Positions 1 through 11,690 of a stretch of DNA of 64,000 bases are shown piece by piece. Below the pieces are notes generated by a model. It was not told the DNA's origin, did no database searches, and saw only the letters and a list, made by a program, of their open reading frames with translations. Source of the stretch: Paraescarpia echinospica (Eukaryota; Annelida; Polychaeta; Sabellida; Siboglinidae); the NCBI GenBank assembly GCA_020002185.1, contig CM034531.1, forward strand, positions 83,455,608 through 83,519,607. Direction: 5' to 3'. Position numbers and translations under genes: made by a program. Position 1 is the stretch's first letter. Each line of letters starts with the position of its first letter.

Positions 1-268
1 TAACTTTGGGTCCCGATTAAAAAAGGTTAAGAACCGCTAGGTTATTGTACTACCTTTGTGTGTAACATGATATTAAAAAGCTAATGCAGTGCTAATGCTA
101 ATGCCATGACAGACTAAGAATCCATGTTACAACTTTGGTAAAGATGTGTACAAAGGAGAAAGTGTCACAAACATCGCTAATGAAGAAGCCAGAAACAGCG
201 AAAAACTTCACTTTGACTGTACATACATAACCAGAGAAAGGATCACGTAGAATATTAAAGTTACTTAC

Positions 269-356
269 TGAAGCCATACTCGACGCCCATCCACCGTGAT
301 ATTTTTGTTCTTTGATTGCCTTGTCTTTGTCTTTTTCAATTGTAACAATGTCACAT
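269..356 (-). CDS. Host exon: start of a MIB-type SH3-like repeat
   Basis: This 88-nt minus-strand exon has a CAG acceptor just before 356 and a perfect GTAAGT donor after 269. The translation contains KYHGGWASSM. The HGGW followed by a methionine is the signature of the Mind-bomb repeat (SH3-like fold, PF18346-like), where the usual pattern is HGGWND-M. Its opening base completes a codon left by the 770-687 exon. The rest of this repeat lies outside the window. Mind-bomb repeats bind peptide partners in ubiquitin ligases; the partner here is unknown. Confidence 0.7.
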
Positions 357-686
357 CTGGTGAAATTAATTAATTCATGACATTATTGACATATATGTTG
401 TTATCCTTCTCTCAAAATATTGTAAACTGTGATACCCATAATAAAACCCAAATAATGCTCTCCATGACATATTTGGCATGGTAAAACAAATACATGATTT
501 CTATCGTAAGCGCGCGCTATTATATGCAAGGTACAAAACAGAAACTGGTTAATTAGGTTCTAGTAATAAATTAATGCTAAACCAAATTATTTCACAATCG
601 TTAACCTATTATTTTAAGTGAACATTTAACAGAAGTATATTGTTTAAATAAGTAATACTGCAAATGCAAGGCAAGCTATACGTGAC

Positions 687-770
687 CTCTTAGGTCTTTT
701 GCTCATCCGTTCGTCGGTTGCTACGGTTTCTCCGTTGTATGGTTGTAGAAGCGTCTTGTTGTACGACCAC
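687..770 (-). CDS. Host exon: linker after the first MIB repeat
   Basis: This 84-nt minus-strand exon has a good TTCAG acceptor and a weaker GTCACG donor. It was chosen because its phase (1 + 81 + 2 nt) is exactly what is needed between the exon ending at 1128 and the one starting at 356; joining those two directly would create a TGA. It completes the tryptophan codon of the SDGDW motif and then encodes a basic, low-complexity linker. The domain assignment rests on its neighbours only. Confidence 0.5.
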
Positions 771-1127
771 CTGAATCAGCAGTAATCATATTATATGAGG
801 GAGATATATTGAAACACATGACGAAAACAAGTAGCCAGATTTCCTTTTGTCTTTCTTTTTGGAGATACTGAACTGCATGACTTTAAATGACATTGAGATT
901 GTACATGTAGGATACAAATGTGCATCCTACATGGCACACAAACACACGCACGCATGCATGCACGCACGCTCGCCCGCACACATACACACATATTAATCGC
1001 AGTAGGCACTAATATGGCTTTTGATTTATATATCATGCAGATTTTGCCAAATACCAAGAATGAATTAATTACCAATTAGTTACCATACATCATGTGAATA
1101 ACCCTAAAAACAAATGTGCGTACTCAC

Positions 1128-1201
1128 CAATCGCCATCCGAGAACTGCACTAAGATGTCATTGCCATAGGAACCCTTGACGACGCCCACTTGACCTAGAT
1201 A
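1128..1201 (-). CDS. Host exon: second half of a MIB repeat
   Basis: This 74-nt minus-strand exon has a GGTCAG acceptor and a GTGAGT donor. It encodes a LGQVGVVKGSYG stretch followed by a strand ending QFSDGDW. That is the standard second half of a Mind-bomb repeat (G-K/Q-G-V, then a hydrophobic strand and DGDV/W). It follows the 1630-1532 exon in phase 0, so together they give one complete repeat. Confidence 0.75.
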
Positions 1202-1531
1202 CTGACCAAATAACAATGGCATACTGCACAATTTTATGACAACAAAATAGCAATAATAATTACTATATTTAATATACAATTTGAATAAATGAGTCAATAT
1301 GTTCAGTTATTTTATTATATGTGCCAGCATGCGTGTTTGTGTGTATGTGTGTGAGCGCGCGCGCGCGTGTGAGTGTTGTGTGAGTGTATGTGTGTGCGTG
1401 AGAGTGTGTGCGTGCATGCGTGTGTGTGTATGTTGCGCGTTTGAGTGCATACGTGCATGTGTTGTGATTGTATTGTCCATATGCATCAAAACGTGCACGG
1501 ACATGGCAATCCGAGCTCAGATAATAGATAC

Positions 1532-1630
1532 CTTTTTCATGCTGTCGTTCCATCCTCCATGGTCTTGCTGTAGTCTGGCGGCTCGCTCCTCATTCGATTC
1601 AATCAACACTTCATCCCCCAAGCTGTAGTC
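1532..1630 (-). CDS. Host exon: first half of a MIB repeat
   Basis: This 99-nt minus-strand exon is phase 0 at both ends, with a TTGTAG acceptor and a GTATCT donor. It encodes SLGDEVLIES, a short helix (RAARLQQ) and HGGWNDSMKK. GDEV plus HGGWNDSM is the strongest domain signature in this gene and matches the Mind-bomb SH3-like repeat. Mind-bomb proteins use these repeats to bind substrate tails; in the present gene the ligand is unknown. Confidence 0.8.
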
Positions 1631-1639
1631 CTACAAGAA

Positions 1640-3590
1640 CGATCATTCAAACTAATATATGTCACTGAAGAGGTCTGGATAGTTTTTCTTTATATTTTGA
1701 AGTCACACTGGTGCGTTGTATTCGTTATGATTGAGAAATGTTATTGTAGTTGAATGTATCATTTTCATATATAATATACAGCATGCGCATAATCTATCTA
1801 TAATCTCGTGTCGGTTCCCTTATATAGCTTACATTGCTATTGTCATGCAACTTGGTTTTGTTATACACCCCTATTGAAATTGATCCCTTGTCGTAGTGGG
1901 GTGTGTTGTATCTTAATGAAACGGAGAGCTACGCCGGCGAGTCCAGAACAAACTAAATCCCTCAGCCCTCCATGTTGGCAGTTGAGTTAGATGCCAACCT
2001 CATCTCGTAAAAAACAATATTACGGAAACGGAAACTAGAACATATACTGCTCAGTGTCCTGCAGCGATGCATCAGGTTACTTCAAGTATGACATGTGACA
2101 GTGAAAGCCTTCGGGGAGCTCTCACCACGAGACCGTCAGTTGTAGACCTCAAAACCAAGTGTCAAGATCCGCCAGGTGAAACGAATTTGTAATAGATTTT
2201 GGGTTCAGGGATAGTGGAATTCAATAAAACATGCATACAAGGTACCAATTTCAGAATTTATTCATCCCACACCGAATAACAAAACTATTAGTATACAAAA
2301 TGGCTAGAGGAAGATTTATATTTATGGGGTGGCTCCTGTGCTAGCGATATTGTATATCTTAATGGGAGTCTCCCGACTTTATCTAGTACTCACGTTATTC
2401 ATTGTGTATATATCGTATTTATAGGTCAAATAAACTGATTCTGAGTTCGTCAGCCTCCTACACACTCTTATCCTACAACGGGAATTCCCGGTAACATAAG
2501 CATGACATCCCTGTTACCACTCATCCGTTTACGGTGACGTCCTATCACACTCTCTAATGCAAATAATAACAACAAGGCAAAGACCCTCTCCCGCTATCAA
2601 CCCTGTGAGGGTATAAGAGCGCCGTTACATATCGTGGTCTCTATAAGTTGCTCTTTCATCATATAATAAATATAACAGTACAATGTTCGAGTTCAACAAT
2701 ACCCTTGGTCGACACGGCAGTCAACTCTATGCACCTCCGACGGTTCTCAACGTTCGGGAGTCAAAGCATTTCCGACCGATAGAACTTCCTTCTTCACACG
2801 TGAATTTAGCTTTGCCTCGGGTATCATCTAGGCGTTGGCTGTTACGCAATAGGTCCATCGTTCACACGAACTAGCTAGAAGTATAGCTGGCCGTCGCACC
2901 GACCCGACCCGACACTCCGGTATTCCCTTCTAGGCTATACATGAACGCAGTATCTCATTGTCTAAGCAACCGCTCGGTATGGCTTCGATGTATGGGTTTG
3001 ATAACCACACTGTGTAATTTCTCGTTACAGAGAAGACATGGTTTCATCGTCCCGTCTGTGGGCCACTCTGCACTGCTGTCTTCTCTCCTTCCCAAACCTC
3101 CGTTAATCAACCATATATTTTGTATCTGTCGTGTGATCCTTGCTGATGCGGCAGCACACCATTGCAATAATGTCACCGCCCAATAGGTAATACAGTAATT
3201 CAACCTGTACATAAATCTTCATTATATCGACATTCCTAAACGCTATAAAATTATCCAATCTAAATGTCTACCCGTAACACAGTTACTATACATATAAAGC
3301 TGCCTACCATTTCTATAATTATTACATGATAGATTCAACTTTCCTATCTGTTTACGCTAACTATAATGTACAGTTTCCTCGGTCCTTTGAAATCTGACCG
3401 TATGCTACCTCCCCAGGGCATTCACATTATTGCGTAAGCACTAGCCAGCCGTCAATAGCCGTACAGGGTAACCCCAACTATATCGCTACCAACCTATATT
3501 AAGTACTAAACCCCACATCGCGACGACAAGACAAATACTGGAATGTCCGGACTATGCACAATGTCACAATGTCTCTAAACAAATGCACCA
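1640..3590. other. Intron stretch without a recognised gene
   Basis: This region holds only short unconvincing reading frames. Around 2400-2700 there is an AATAAA, a TATAAG and a mirror-like GGGAATTCCCGG, which might be remains of an LTR, but no matching partner LTR was found. It should contain, or lie next to, the missing host exon that links the 9787-9575 and 1630-1532 exons. Confidence 0.4.
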
Positions 3591-3595
3591 CCAAA

Positions 3596-5195
3596 CTAAT
3601 CGACATTAAGTAACTTATTACATATTTTGTACCATTCTATTTCTGATATGTGGAAACATACCTCATCGCTACTCTCTGCAATATGAACCGTGAATGTAGA
3701 AAGTCTCTCATCGCGGATGTCTGTCAGCCCTGGTGGAGAAAAGGAATCGTTGTTAGTGAAAATGTTCACCAAGATGGAAGAATAATTCGAATCGACTTTT
3801 CTTATCCAACCAACTATGGAATTGAAACTCGCATCCATGATTCGACTGCTCGCCAGATCGTTCAAATCATTGATATATATTAAGAATAATATTGGTCCCA
3901 GTACTGATCCCTGTGGCACCCCACTCAATACTGATTTCCAGTTTGAAGCCTCCCATCAACTACTACCCGTTGTCTTCTGTCAATTAGCCATGTTTCTATT
4001 CAGTTAATTAAATCATTTCCTCTGCCATGGGCCTTTAGTTTAAACAGTAATCTTTGATGTGGCACTTTGTCGAAAGCTTTCTGAAAATCTAAGTAGATGA
4101 TATCTACTGGTGATCCCTCTACCCACTTAGTGATATCTTCCAAAAACATAACATATTTGTTAAGCATGATCTCGCTTTTAGAAACCCATGTTGAGATGAG
4201 TTTATCAAGTTATGTTTAATGAGAAAATCCACCATGTATCTTTAATTAGTCTTTCTATTAATTTGCAAATCACCGACGTAAAATTCACTGGTCTGTAGAT
4301 ATCTGGCTTGTTTCTGGAACCTTTTTTAAATAACGGTATAATGTTTGCTTCTTTCTATTCTAAAGGAACAACTCCCTCTTCTAAAGACTAGTTGAAAACT
4401 GTAGCAAGCGGTAAGCTAATTCTACAGTTTCCAATAGTAGTTTGGGTGGAATCCCATCCACTCCAGGTGATTTATTATCCTTCATAGCCCTTATTTTCTT
4501 AGCTACCATTTCCGTTGTTAAAATTAATTGTCCTAAATAGTCTGATTCTGCCCCCTTGAACTTAGCCTCTGGTACTGGCAGTGAACTAATATCTTCCCTG
4601 GTAAACACTGAACTAAAATATTAATTCAGGTCTTCTGCCATTAAGAATCCCTCTGGTATTACATTTCCAGCACTATCTTCTAGAGGACCGACCTTATCCT
4701 GAACTTTCTATTTGCTCCGAACATATGCATAAAAACTCTTGATGTCTTGTTTATGTTACAAGCTAATTTTTGTTCATAGCTTCCCTTCGAATTTCAGTTG
4801 TAGCTTGGTTTAGTATTTCTTTATAAATGTTGTAGTCTTCGTTATTTTCAGTACGTCTATATGATTTCCACATCGTTTGTTTGTACTTAATTTGTCTAAT
4901 GGCTTCTTTCGATAAGTATTTCTTTCTGGACCGTTTCCCTTGTTTTTTAAGGAACAAATTTATCGACGATGCACTTAATTTCATTCTTTAAGATATGCCA
5001 GCATTCTGTTGCTGACTTATTCTTCAGTGTGTTGTTCCAATCTATCTTTAATAAATATTTCCTTATTACCTTATATCTTCCTTTGTGAAAATTTCTCCTG
5101 AACTGCTTTTTATTATTTTTTTCTGATTTTACTTTGATGTTAAAATGTATCTGGTTGTGATCACTACTTCCCAGAGGCTCACATAATTTGACATT
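3596..5195 (-). mobile_element. CR1-like LINE fragment (same family as the 17-21 kb copy)
   Basis: The minus strand from about 5195 to 3855 parallels the CR1-like LINE at 19558-18190. It keeps the end of the endonuclease, the inter-domain segment (a KSPGVDGIPP motif near 4470) and the [11 protein letters not shown] motif of reverse transcriptase near 3900. The reading frame is broken repeatedly. The lower part, 3596-3850, encodes sequence not matched in the 17-21 kb copy, so this may be a second insertion or a diverged segment. It is a dead retrotransposon inside a host-gene intron. Confidence 0.75.
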
Positions 5196-5483
5196 GTATA
5201 CGAGTATGGAGCTCTACAAAAATTTTCAGATCGGGATGCAATATTTAACTGGTCCAAACCATGTTTTGCAATATAAAGTCGTTTTGTTCCTGCAGTCTAA
5301 CAGTATGTTACCAGCTTATTCCAAATCCGGCTGCAGCCAGACTCAAAACTTTGAGCATTTTGAAAAATAAGTTTGTTAAGTGTGCCGCTTCTAAATTCTA
5401 GCCATTGGTTACCACAACAAAATTGGTTCAGTCTAAAATACGAAGTGAGTATAGCTTTGATGGCAGTTGTTGTTTTGCCCTAG

Positions 5484-5726
5484 TTGAACAATATTGTGTG
5501 TGACATAACAACATTTATTCAAACAAAGATATATCACTTTGTAATTTTGAGAAAACAGAACAAAATTTATATTATTCAAAATAACAAAACAACTAAAATC
5601 AACCATATTTGGAAATCGTTTTATCCAATCACAATAAAAGACCGGAATTCTCTACGTCTAAGTATTGTCTCTTGTAAATCACTTAATTCATTTCAGAGTA
5701 ATCTCGTCAAACATGTGGAAAATTAA
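5484..5726 (+). pseudogene. LINE reverse transcriptase C-terminal remnant
   Basis: An 80-codon frame ends with the LINE C-terminal pattern: basic residues, FYP-TIKDRNSL, then SFQSNLV. This pattern closes the open reading frame of many L2/CR1/jockey-type LINEs (a W/R-N-SLP motif followed by F-x-x-x-L). No RT core is present, so this is a 5'-truncated copy. The clade cannot be given from this alone. Confidence 0.5.
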
Positions 5727-6640
5727 ACCGTTTGAGCCACCATGCGCACTGGCGTCATGTGTCCATAGAACATTTTGCCAGTATACTATACAGATACAGA
5801 TACAACCGAAAGCCATTATCCTCTACAAAATGACATCCGAGCGACGCGGGAATATCGAATAACTTTAACCTAAGTGTCGACCTCAAGATAGCCTTGACAT
5901 AATCAAGTAACACTGTTTGGAACTCATCAAAGACCACATATTACGGACCATATTAAATGTTTAACAAAATATATAAACTGGAAAAGTGTGAAATTCAGCA
6001 CAAATTGATGAATTGTTGTAGAACGCCAGACTCAGTGTAATACTACAAATGGTTGCATTTAATGCACGAGCGCCCGTGCTACAATAACTCACAAAACTGA
6101 TTAAACCCAGACATATACCAAGAATTTATATGTCGGGGGTTTCTAAATGGGCGTCACTGTAAAGCTGGATGTTGCATGTCACCATTTACTGTAGATTGCC
6201 ATGTAATGTGGGATTTCTTGGGCGTTTCCGGGCAACAAGAAAAACCCCTGGGTACGCCCGTGAAACCAGACAAATTGTTGTGTTTAAGATACTTCATAAC
6301 TTGCTGTTATTTTGATATGTGTCAAGTGACATATTTCATTAACATTATGGCAAATTTAATTAATATTTTATGTCGCCTGACTTCTTGAACCTGGCTTGAC
6401 GACAACATTTTCAAAGGGAGCATTTTGTGTTTTAGTGATCATTTTGATGTTTCAATTTAAAAAACCGCTCAATGTGAATCGTCTGGCTGCCATCACATTT
6501 GGACTCCGAGCCTAAAAATAATTCAGTATCAGCTAAATAAAGAAATTTATATCATAAAAACAAGGTATATCTCCGTGACTCCCTGAGTCTTACGATGCAC
6601 ACAATGAAGAGTCTCATGAGAAGCTCATGTAACTCTCTTG
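5727..6640. other. Intron stretch, nothing recognised
   Basis: This is AT-rich sequence with no reading frame of convincing composition, no tandem array and no clear splice-site-bounded exon. I see nothing to annotate here. Confidence 0.4.
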
Positions 6641-6642
6641 TC

Positions 6643-7222
6643 AGACCATGGTTGGTTGGATTTGCTTATCCATTTCCAGATGTTGCAGCCTTGATGGATT
6701 GTCTGTAGACAGCTCTTTCATTTGCCAGTCTCCCCACTCGCCAAACGTCTGCTCCCATCCATTCCTCTATGTCCTTCTCCCATTGTCTCTTAGGTCTTCC
6801 TCTGCTTCTGCTGCCTTCCACTTTTCCTTCCATTATTAGTCTTTCTAGAGATTTATGCCATTTCACACGGCCGAAATAACTCGTTTCTGTTTCTTTTCAA
6901 AGTTCAATAAAGTCCCGGCTATAACACCAAGCTCATCTGCGATGGATTCCTTAGTTCTATGTTCAGTCCACGAAACTCATCTTTCTATAACACTTGTTTT
7001 CAAATGCATTGATACGTTTAGTTATGTTCTTATTAAGCGTCCAGGTTTCGCATCCATACATAGTAGTTATCAAAACATATATGTTCGAATGTTCGAGAGC
7101 GCAGTGAATTTTTATTCAGCAATGACAACTCTCATTGCTATATCTAGCATGGAATCATGCTGCCGAGATAGTCAACGTTGTACACGTTTTCAATTTTCTA
7201 ATGGTCCAACCTTATTGCGAAC
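6643..7222 (-). mobile_element. RTE/L1-like LINE 3' fragment
   Basis: Minus-strand reading, with frame breaks, gives a YGCETWTLNK motif, then a cysteine-containing helix and finally GRVKWHKSLERLIMEGKVEG followed by RGRPKRQW. YGCETW plus the ME-G-RGRPR-W block is the thumb/C-terminal signature of RTE/Proto-type and related endonuclease LINEs. It directly abuts a CR1-like fragment at 7225, so one element probably inserted next to or into the other. Confidence 0.65.
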
Positions 7223-7224
7223 TT

Positions 7225-8048
7225 TGTTTGCTGCTGACATATGCATAAACTAAATCGTGCTATTTATGTTATATTACTAGTTATTTTTTGTTCATAGTTT
7301 CTCTTGGAATTTATAATTTAAGTTGTAGCTGGATAAAATCATTCTTTGTAACTGTCGAGGTTGTCATCATTGCCAGTATGTCTATACAACTTCCACATCA
7401 TCGATTTGTAGTTAAATTTTTAATGGTTTCCTTCGATAAGTGTGTCTGTCTGGACCTGCTCCCTTGTTTGTTTTTCAGTGGAACAAATTATCAACGGTGT
7501 GTTCAATTCCACACTTAAAATATTCAAGCATTCTACTGCTGCCTTATTCTTCAGGGTTTTCTTCCAGTATACCATTGCTAAACAGCTCCTCATATCCTTT
7601 GTAGGAGTTTCTCAAGTACTGCTTTTTAGTCTTCTTTGATTATTTTTCTATGATGGTACAATATATTTGGTTGACTACTACTACCCAATGACTCATTATA
7701 TGTCTTGGCGTTGCAAACTAATTAATATTGTGATGACAAATCTATATATAGCACACTGTCTCTTCTGGTGGTTTCTAGCACATCTCGAGAAGGAAACTGT
7801 CTTAGTTATATTAAAACTAAACCTTTGTGGTCCTCACCCATACACACTGTAGATATTTCCATTTTATAATGTCTGTGGTTAAAATCCGCTATAATAATAC
7901 AATCGCGTTTACGCATTTTCCTTACATTGCTTTGTATTGTTTACTTCTATAAACAAAACAATAACGTTAGTGTCAAGTTTCTTGTAACTTCATTACACTT
8001 AACAGCTTCTCAACTATCTGCTTCTCTTTTAAAGTTGGGTACTGAAGC
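7225..8048 (-). mobile_element. CR1-like LINE endonuclease fragment
   Basis: This region is a diverged, frame-broken copy of the same LINE segment found at about 19075-19905. Matches include the CATATGCATAA stretch and runs across the end of the endonuclease domain. It is older than the 17-21 kb copy, judging by more substitutions. No intact frame remains. Confidence 0.65.
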
Positions 8049-8060
8049 CTGAATAGATTC

Positions 8061-8061
8061 C

Positions 8062-8092
<31 letters not shown>

Positions 8093-8134
8093 TACATATA
8101 TATAATATTACGTAGATATATACATATAATATAT

Positions 8135-8166
<32 letters not shown>

Positions 8167-8214
8167 GTATATATTACATATATATAATATTACGTAGATA
8201 TATACATATAATAT

Positions 8215-8256
<42 letters not shown>
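8061..8256. repeat. AT microsatellite containing a tandemly duplicated segment
   Basis: Runs of (AT)n alternate with a non-repetitive core, TGTATATATTACATATATAT followed by AATATTACGTAGATATATAC. The whole core-plus-AT block, close to 90 bases, occurs twice in tandem, so this is a duplicated composite rather than a simple dinucleotide run. Confidence 0.85.
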
Positions 8257-8269
8257 TACATGTATACAT

Positions 8270-9060
8270 GTTTTCTATGTAGTCTTCACAAAAACTGTTT
8301 CCTATACTGATACTGCAGGTTCTAATTACTCAGCTAGCTACCACAAACCCTATTTTCGTGATATTTTGATGTGACAATGTGCTGAACCGCTTCTGTCCAT
8401 CCTTTGAAATATGTTATAGTGACTGCGCCTTGGGTTTGTACGTGTTCTCCTTACGTTGGTCTTCCTTTCTGACTTTGGTGTTGTTGATCTTCGTTAATTT
8501 TCGGCACCGTCCAAATGGGATACCCACACTGGTTATGTAGTCCACCTCTGTTTCCCTGGGTTCTGGCTGTGTTCCGATATTGTTGCATCTGTCCAGAAGG
8601 TTTTGATGACATACTATTTTTGATGTAGCGGATAGTGGGAGCTAAAGTTCAGACACTGATCCATGTGGATCTTTTGCCGATATGCTAGAAATTTGACGGT
8701 CTCAACATCATTCCGCCCACAGGTGTATCCAGGAATGGGAAATACCCCTCACCTTTATTCGCACGTGAACGTCATGTTGCCTGTTGCGTCTATGGTGATG
8801 TGATCTATAAGTTCTTGTCGACAACCTTTCCGGTGTCTTCCATCACTTCATCCACTTATATCTTTCATAGTTTAGGCTGGCACGTTACTGGGGATGTAGC
8901 GATAGATTTTTGTTCCACCCATTCCATAAATAGATTGGATATTGTCGGTGACACCGGGCTCCCAACAGAAGTACCAAACATAGATGTGCGATTAAGAAAA
9001 TTAGATTTTAAAGGAATTATGTTGTTGCTTGTTTATTTGTGGTTCTGCTTGAGTTGTTGA
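8270..9060 (-). mobile_element. Penelope-like element RT fragment (left copy)
   Basis: The minus strand encodes GTSVGSPVSPTISNLFMEW, the RT motif B block of Penelope-like elements. It is followed by a degraded YVDD region in which two positions are now stop codons. Further on come FLAYRQKIHMDQCLNF and HYPLHQK, matching the Penelope pattern YRKPTHTD-YL-F-S-HP-HK. No GIY-YIG endonuclease domain was seen. The 8811-9060 part is also present, inverted, at 63745-64000. Confidence 0.75.
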
Positions 9061-9540
9061 AATATTGTTATACAAGTTGGAAGAGCGTATATTGTAAAAC
9101 ATAATGGAATCACATATAACTGAGTTAATACCCATCTCCCACCTTTCCTCCCCTTCTCTCTCTATTATTTTTTTTATCTCCCTCCATCCCATCTCTCTTT
9201 AGCACTGTCTTTCCATCTACCTCACTCACATATCCAGTCGGTATGTGTATTTTGATTTCTTTGGTTTGGCTCTGTGTCAGCCTGTCTCAACAAATGTCAC
9301 CTGCCTCTCACAATACAAATATATCGCTCTCGCTCTCCCGCCCCCGTTCCTCAGCCGTCTCTCTCCCTCTCATATTTTGAAAATATGCCATTTTTAAATC
9401 CATTTATTGTTATACATATACTTTGAGTATTTTTAACATTTCACCTCAACCATGCTTGACAAAATAGCACTGTCGTTGTAGCAAGAACATTCAATAGTGC
9501 TAACATTTATTTAATTAACAACATGATAATCTTTATTCAT
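9061..9540. other. Intron sequence, duplicated in the right arm
   Basis: This is pyrimidine-rich on the plus strand (CTCTCT runs near 9140-9370) with no gene. The same sequence appears inverted at about 63400-63740, so it belongs to the duplicated host-gene segment. Confidence 0.6.
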
Positions 9541-9574
9541 GGAGCACATTTTACAAAACCCATATCAACCTTAC

Positions 9575-9787
9575 CTTCAAGTTTTCGCTGCAGCTCCTCA
9601 AGTGCACATCTTAGGTAATATGCGACTGGGTCCCGGGGAGTGTCCTCTTTAGGAAGAGCAACAGCTAATTTGTTCTGTTCTTCCTCAAGACTTTGGATTG
9701 ATTCACCATGTCTTTGAATTGATACACCATGACTTTGAATTGATACACCATGACTTTGAATTGATACACCATGTCTTTGAAGTTGAC
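9575..9787 (-). CDS. Host exon: heptad-repeat and coiled-coil segment (4-unit allele)
   Basis: This 213-nt minus-strand exon lies between a GGTTTCAG acceptor and a GTAAGG donor. It begins with a coding minisatellite of 21 nt that gives a seven-residue unit, H-G-V-S-I-Q-R/S. There are three such units and a fourth variant (HGESIQ). It ends with an acidic helix containing EDTPRDPVAYYLRCALEE. The paralogous exon at 63051-63368 has nine units, and the length difference of 105 nt equals five units exactly, so the frame is kept. It starts with 2 nt and ends with 1 nt of split codons, matching the 10173-10113 exon upstream. Confidence 0.8.
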
Positions 9788-10112
9788 CTGAAACCGATCC
9801 GGCGAAATATGTAATATGTTTGTACTATAAATAATGAATTATACCATGATGTTAAAATATATTATGTGTATTTCGTGTAGTTAGCACTTCTGTAGTCAGT
9901 CACAATATTAATCCATGTTAACATGAACGCACCACAGGTCACTGTAATCACCAGATTACATACACACAAATACGTGCAAGCACGCATGCACATACACACG
10001 CACGCACGCACACACATTCCCAACAGTTGTTTTAATAAACTGGCATGGTTCTATTATTAATTGGCTGGCTGGATGATTAAATTAATAAATGTCATGATAA
10101 TATCACGCATAC

Positions 10113-10173
10113 CACTTATTTGTTTCACGTTGTTATTCAGTCCTTCAACTTCTTTGAGGATGTCGTTAAATCC
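10113..10173 (-). CDS. Host exon: short coiled-coil segment
   Basis: This 61-nt minus-strand exon starts GGATTTAAC after a TTTTAAG acceptor and ends before GTATGC. It encodes NDILKEVEGLNNNVKQIS, a coiled-coil pattern. The paralogue at 62622-62682 has the same length and boundaries but seven base differences, all amino-acid changing. The phase is 0 at entry and 1 at exit, matching both neighbours. Confidence 0.75.
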
Positions 10174-10224
10174 CTTAAAACTAATTGATCAAAAGCTACA
10201 AAGGTTATAATGTTTGAATAAATG

Positions 10225-10345
10225 ATCGATTATTCAACGACATTATAATAATAATAATTTATATTAGTAGTAGTATTACTATTATTATTAGTAGTAGTGT
10301 TAGTATCAGTATCAGTATTGTTATTATTATACAAGAGCAAAGTAT
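10225..10345. repeat. TTA/GTA trinucleotide repeat in host intron
   Basis: Interrupted ATA/AGT/ATT trinucleotide runs lie just inside the inner boundary of the long inverted duplication. The counterpart at 62430-62540 has the same design with different unit counts. Confidence 0.7.
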
Positions 10346-10369
10346 GATGAGCTGCTGATGAAGGAATAC

Positions 10370-11240
10370 ATGTAAAGTGACAAGTTAAACATATTATAGA
10401 TAATAAGAACTTATAGGATATTGACGTCATCATGTTATATAATATTATATATTATATTGTTATATGTCAGTAAGCCCTTCCACCAATGGGATTTCCGCCA
10501 CAATGTTTTTCAAGACGTTCATTACATACAAATGTGAAATTTAGTTGTTTGCAATCTGGGAATGGCAGCCATCGAATAGCCTTAGATGATTACTAAACAA
10601 GCATGATTAATAACATATTTATAAAGGAGTTACTTGACATCATATTTGTGAAATAATCAAATTTTGCTTAAGCCATTGACTTACTAAGACATTGACATTA
10701 AAAGGAAATATAAAAAGCTGTTCCTATAGTAGATATTTCACATGCTGAGCGACTTGTAAAGCAACATCATTTATTAAAGGCAAAATCAAATAAATTTACA
10801 ACAATTCAAATTATATTTTAAATACATTCATACAAATCTACCAGCTCATTTATTATATTGCCGGATTACTTCAAATGTTAATGTACACCTTCATGACACG
10901 CGGAAATCTAAATAAATACAGACACTGCCCGAATTCAACATGAATTTACAAAACAATTCTTAAATATAACTTGTCATACATTGAAGGTTTGCAATTTATG
11001 CTAAACACTTTATCCTGATAAAATAAAAAGATACATGTACACTTCTAAATTGTCATTCATGTCAACAAAATCAGCAGTGCTGATACAGAGTGTACTTAAC
11101 TTAGTATACTTAGGGAGGGAGGGAGGGAGGGAGGAAGGGATGGAGGGAGGGAGGGAGGGAGGGAGGGAATGAGAGAGAGGAGACGTAGTCAACCAAACAC
11201 ACCATAGATATAAGAGGTTAGCAACTGCCACTGTGAGCAA
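10370..11240. other. Intron stretch with a GGGA/GGAG microsatellite
   Basis: The homology to the right arm stops near 10370. The rest is AT-rich and empty except for a purine run of GGGA units at 11114-11168. No exon or element was recognised. Confidence 0.6.
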
Positions 11241-11243
11241 ATA

Positions 11244-11690
11244 TTGTGTGACGATAAAATCCAGTGTATTCGCACCACACTACAAGCGCCACGTGCCCAT
11301 GTTGTGAGTGCCGACTTTGTGAGCATAGATCACTCTGTCACAGACTGTCATCTCTCTATTTTCGTACCTGTCATACAAGAAGAAACCGCGCAACTACTGA
11401 GCAAGTCATCATCGAAGAATTGCAAACGTGACCCGATGCCTTCAAACTTGGTAAAAGAGTGTTCTTATGCCATGACAACGCCTATTATGAACATTATCAA
11501 CAAGTGTTTGCTACAAGGAATGCCTGATGAAATGAAAGTTGCTGTCATCACATCTAACATGTGCATTTTATAAAAGTTAGTCGAGAGGATTGTGGCAAAC
11601 CGGTATATGCCGTTGCAATCAGCCTACCGACAGGACAGTTGTACTGAAACTGCACTTCTGCACGTGAAAGACAATGTGATTCGGTGCATG
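11244..11690 (+). pseudogene. L2/CR1-type LINE RT fragment
   Basis: Plus-strand translation shows FVPVIQEETAQLLSKSSSKN, then a DPMPSNLVKEC motif, and later QSAYRQDSCTETALLHVKDN. The order (S-KSC-LDP-P--LLK, then LQSAY--STETALL) is that of the fingers region of an L2/CR1-type reverse transcriptase. A stop separates the halves and the catalytic YADD region is missing. This is a short dead fragment in a host-gene intron. Confidence 0.7.

Noticed and set aside
1299..1628. Cysteine-valine-rich proteins over TG repeats (also 15541-15763)
   Set aside because: These frames come from TG/CA microsatellites; alternate C-V or T-H residues are repeat artefacts.
2280..2700. Solo LTR
   Set aside because: AATAAA, TATAAG and a GGGAATTCCCGG mirror are suggestive, but there are no clear TG...CA ends, target duplication or second copy.
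8800..9060. Plus-strand 86-residue protein conserved in the right arm
   Set aside because: Conservation is due to DNA duplication; the opposite strand carries the Penelope RT motifs, which explain the region better.
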